Origin: Flavobacterium sp. YJ01
GTDB lineage: Bacteria; Bacteroidota; Bacteroidia; Flavobacteriales; Flavobacteriaceae
Direction of reading: 5' to 3'
Assembly: GCF_029320955.1 (NCBI RefSeq)
Contig: NZ_CP119757.1
Location: forward strand, 2,976,001-3,040,000
Length of the DNA: 64,000 bases
Shown here: positions 61,976-64,000 of the stretch, piece by piece
Numbering within the stretch: position 1 is the first letter of the stretch
Layout of the letters: every line of letters begins with the position of its first letter
Made by a program: the position numbers and the translations under genes
The notes under the pieces: generated by a model
Databases searched by the model: none
What the model saw: only the letters and a program-made list of their open reading frames with translations
What the model was told of the DNA's origin: nothing

Positions 61976-62316
61976 AATTCTAATTTTTTGTAAATGTAAT
62001 TATTTAGCAATAATACGCATAAAGATTTAAGTAGCGAAAAAGGAATTTGTAGTTAAAAATCATAAAAATTATTGCACATTTATATTTTAAGCTGTTTCAA
62101 AATGTTCATATGTCGCTCCGCTGGAGCTTTTGGATGTTGGGGAAATTAAATTTGCTATAAATATCTCGCTCTTCCAGAGCTATTTTAAACTTTAGAAAAC
62201 AAAATTATATGTAAATGAAAAAGCTCTGGAAGAGCGAAATATCTATAGAAATCAATTAGACTATAATTAAAAGTCCCAGAGGGGCGAAATCTAATTCTCT
62301 GTTTTTGGAAAATTGA
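61976..62316. repeat. 341-bp gap with GCTC-type inverted repeats
   Basis: A GCTCCGCTGGAGC palindrome (62115-62127) and a GCTCTTCCAGAGC unit (62168-62180) paired with its inverse AGCTCTGGAAGAGCGAAATA (about 62222-62242), plus a CCCAGAGGGGCGAAAT unit (62275-62290). No gene seen. Confidence 0.65.
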
Positions 62317-63387
62317 TTATCCAATCACAACTTTGGTTTGCAAGTAAGTTTCGAAAGCTTTAATTCCTTCAAACAAAACTTCTTTTTTATGTTTTTCAGT
62401 TTCATTAAAAAACTCTGTTTCTATTTTGACATGATCTTTTTTGAAAGTTCTTTTCCAGATTCCGATTACTTTTCCATTTTCTAAAATTATGGGTTTGAAA
62501 ATGCCATTATTAGTAAAAACTTTTGATTGATTTGCTGCTAAGAATGAAGCTTCACGAGTTTTATATGAAATTAAAATCTCATCAAAAGCGGGAAGAAAAT
62601 GTACGCTTTCGCGGAGATCCTCTTCATTAAGAAGATGTTTTTTAAACCAATATTGCTGATTATCAACAGTTATATTGCTTAATTGCAACTCAATTGCGTT
62701 AATTGTTTTCTTGCAGATTGTAATAGGAAAACCTGACCACCATGAAAAATCTTGTAAAGTTGCCGGACCATGACTTTCAAAATATCGTAGTGCAAGTTTT
62801 GCCAATGCTTCTTCTTTGGTCAAACTGATATTCGGTTTTTTAACTCTTTCTTCAAGTAAAGCATAAGTAATTTGTTTGCCTTTCATTCTTCCATTGCAGA
62901 CCAAGCCGTCCAATTCGGCATTCATCATTACAATAACTGGAGATAAATCGCCTGCACTTTTTTGAATATTGAGCTCTTTCATGATTTCCTCTCGAGTTAA
63001 ATGATTGTTTCCCGCTAGAAGTTTTTCAATTTTAGAATTAGCCTGATCAAATTTTTTTTCATCAAAGCCATGTTGTGTAGCCATCGTTGCAAAGAGACGT
63101 TTTACTTGCGGCGCCGAAAGTTCCAACATCCAATAAATATCATCAGGAGAAACAAAATGCCAGGTTGGTCGTAGAATATGAGTTCTAATAATTTTACCAG
63201 AATTAATAGCTTCTTCAATTTCTTTTTCGGTCGAGTCGCAACGTGAGCCAATTGCCCATTTTGCCATTGCATAATCCTGCGCCTGCATCGCTGCAAAATG
63301 CTTTACAACTTCTTGCGGAGAACCTGAAGTTTCCTTAAACAATTTTTGAGCAACCATTCGATGATGTGAAATTTCAGAATGAATCAT
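62317..63387 (-). CDS. Winged-helix protein, AlkZ-like DNA glycosylase family (HTH_42)
   Basis: 356 residues. QAQDYAMAKWAIGSR near residue 35 and RTHILRPTWHFVSPDDIYWM match the HTH_42 family of AlkZ/YcaQ-like glycosylases, which excise alkylated or cross-linked bases. The catalytic QxQ pair (Q35, Q37) is present. Tandem winged-helix pattern follows. Repair role is likely but specificity unknown. Confidence 0.88.
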   Translation of the reverse strand: MIHSEISHHRMVAQKLFKETSGSPQEVVKHFAAMQAQDYAMAKWAIGSRCDSTEKEIEEAINSGKIIRTHILRPTWHFVSPDDIYWMLELSAPQVKRLFATMATQHGFDEKKFDQANSKIEKLLAGNNHLTREEIMKELNIQKSAGDLSPVIVMMNAELDGLVCNGRMKGKQITYALLEERVKKPNISLTKEEALAKLALRYFESHGPATLQDFSWWSGFPITICKKTINAIELQLSNITVDNQQYWFKKHLLNEEDLRESVHFLPAFDEILISYKTREASFLAANQSKVFTNNGIFKPIILENGKVIGIWKRTFKKDHVKIETEFFNETEKHKKEVLFEGIKAFETYLQTKVVIG

Positions 63388-63398
63388 ATTGAGAATTA

Positions 63399-63432
63399 TT
63401 TTAAACCATATAAGTTATATAAGTTCATTTAA
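63399..63432. repeat. Family D repeat unit upstream of the AlkZ-like gene
   Basis: TTTTAAACCATATAAGTTAT plus ATAAGTTCATTTAATA, matching units at 12543-12712. Followed by a CAAAG-type stretch (ACCTTTGTACCTCTGC.., 63435-63475). Confidence 0.65.
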
Positions 63433-63477
63433 TAAACCTTTGTACCTCTGCAACTCTGAGCCTTTGCCCCTAGAGAA

Positions 63478-64000
63478 CTAAACATGAATGATCTCATCAT
63501 CAATCAATAAATCTTCTCTTCTTAAGCGAAGGAAAATCTGAGCAACGGCAATCGTATCTTTTTCGCAATACGTTACAATCCTATCAATATCTTTTTCGAC
63601 ATAAAAAACATGCGAGACCTGACTTCCATCAATATCGCCTTTTGGAGATGGAACTCCCAGAATTTTAGTCAATAATTTTAAAGATGTAAAATGCTTATAA
63701 TCGCCAAATTTCCATAATTCTAAAGTATCTAAATGTGGAATTTCCCACGGTTTTTTACCAAATAAATTCAGTTTTTCTGGAATTGGCATTTGATTGATAA
63801 TCATTCGGCGGGCAATAAACGGAATGTCAAATTCTTTTGAATTATGTCCACACAATAAATGCTGCGGCTGATTAAAATGATTATTTACAAGATTAGAAAA
63901 GTCTTTTAGGATTTTCTTTTCTTCACCAAAAAAAGAAGTAACTCTAAAATTTCGGACATCGCCTTTAATCGTAAAAAAGCCAACTGAAATACAGATTATT
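63478..64000 (-). CDS. Predicted 3'-5' exonuclease (DnaQ/PolB-like), 5' end beyond the window
   Basis: C-terminal part of a DEDD-type exonuclease. The frame is open to the window end (about 174 codons seen), and the apparent start at 63855 is an internal TTG, not a real start. ExoII-type CGHNSKEFDIPFIARRM and ExoIII-type IVTYCEKDTIAVAQIFLRL (Y..D) are visible. The ExoI motif would be beyond the edge. Such proteins are ribonuclease-H-fold nucleases similar to the exonuclease part of family B DNA polymerases. Role in repair or RNA processing unknown. Confidence 0.8.
   Translation of the reverse strand, partial: IICISVGFFTIKGDVRNFRVTSFFGEEKKILKDFSNLVNNHFNQPQHLLCGHNSKEFDIPFIARRMIINQMPIPEKLNLFGKKPWEIPHLDTLELWKFGDYKHFTSLKLLTKILGVPSPKGDIDGSQVSHVFYVEKDIDRIVTYCEKDTIAVAQIFLRLRREDLLIDDEIIHV

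Noticed and set aside
1..64000. tRNA, rRNA, prophage, plasmid or origin features
   Set aside because: No tRNA-like cloverleaf, rRNA segment, integrase, phage gene set or DnaA-box cluster was seen by eye.

Overview
The window is AT-rich chromosomal DNA from a Bacteroidota bacterium, almost certainly a Flavobacterium-like member of the Flavobacteriaceae. The evidence is gldH (gliding-motility lipoprotein) behind a PSP1/RicT gene, an M13 peptidase pair, TonB-dependent and lipoprotein-rich content, starts without strong Shine-Dalgarno sequences, and promoters of the Bacteroidota type (TTG, then TAnnTTTG). It is mostly core chromosome. No rRNA, tRNA, CRISPR array, prophage or complete insertion sequence was seen. 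Two single-tyrosine REP-associated transposase (RAYT) genes are present, one intact and one frameshifted.

Layout. 1-3322: two tandem M13 metallopeptidases, the first cut by the window edge. 3672-16941: a heme biosynthesis region. On the minus strand it holds hemA, hemC, hemD, hemE, a small unknown gene, hemF, then an outer-membrane protein, a class I aldolase, hemB and a cytochrome c lipoprotein. On the plus strand it holds an AraC-type regulator, hemH and hemJ. Together these cover glutamyl-tRNA to heme, apart from hemL. 17109-20450: an NtrY-like histidine kinase, an enoyl-CoA hydratase and two unknown proteins. 20489-28102: metal homeostasis. An Nramp transporter fused to a universal-stress domain is followed by a DtxR/MntR regulator, with a palindromic operator upstream. 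A Fur-family regulator is divergent from a MerC / thioredoxin-reductase-like / TonB receptor / thioredoxin set, with two TTGCAA-N5-TTGCAA-type boxes in the shared promoter. 28421-33127: glycosyltransferase, MACPF lipoprotein, lycopene cyclase, bacilliredoxin. 33525-39193: an RND efflux operon. 39468-42999: the tRNA wobble-uridine hydroxylation genes trhO and trhP, with a ferredoxin overlapping trhP and a RAYT between them. 43042-47177: lipoproteins and two ankyrin-repeat proteins. 47555-51726: ricT-like, gldH and a class A penicillin-binding protein. 51896-53357: a 3-oxoacid CoA-transferase. 54031-64000: an outer-membrane barrel, a phosphoesterase, dinB, a PAS protein, class I fumarase, a SpmA-SpmB fusion, an AlkZ-like protein and a partial exonuclease.

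The main unexplained structure lies between genes. Many gaps between transcription units hold a compound inverted repeat, and about a dozen unrelated families can be told apart by eye. Several recur within the window: a ~176-bp element twice, a 132-141-bp element three times, and a TTAACCGCAAAG element twice. The strongest functional finding is the trhO/trhP locus. The two tRNA-hydroxylation enzymes, which belong to unrelated families, carry the same ~85-residue C-terminal domain (about 47 of 85 positions identical by hand alignment).
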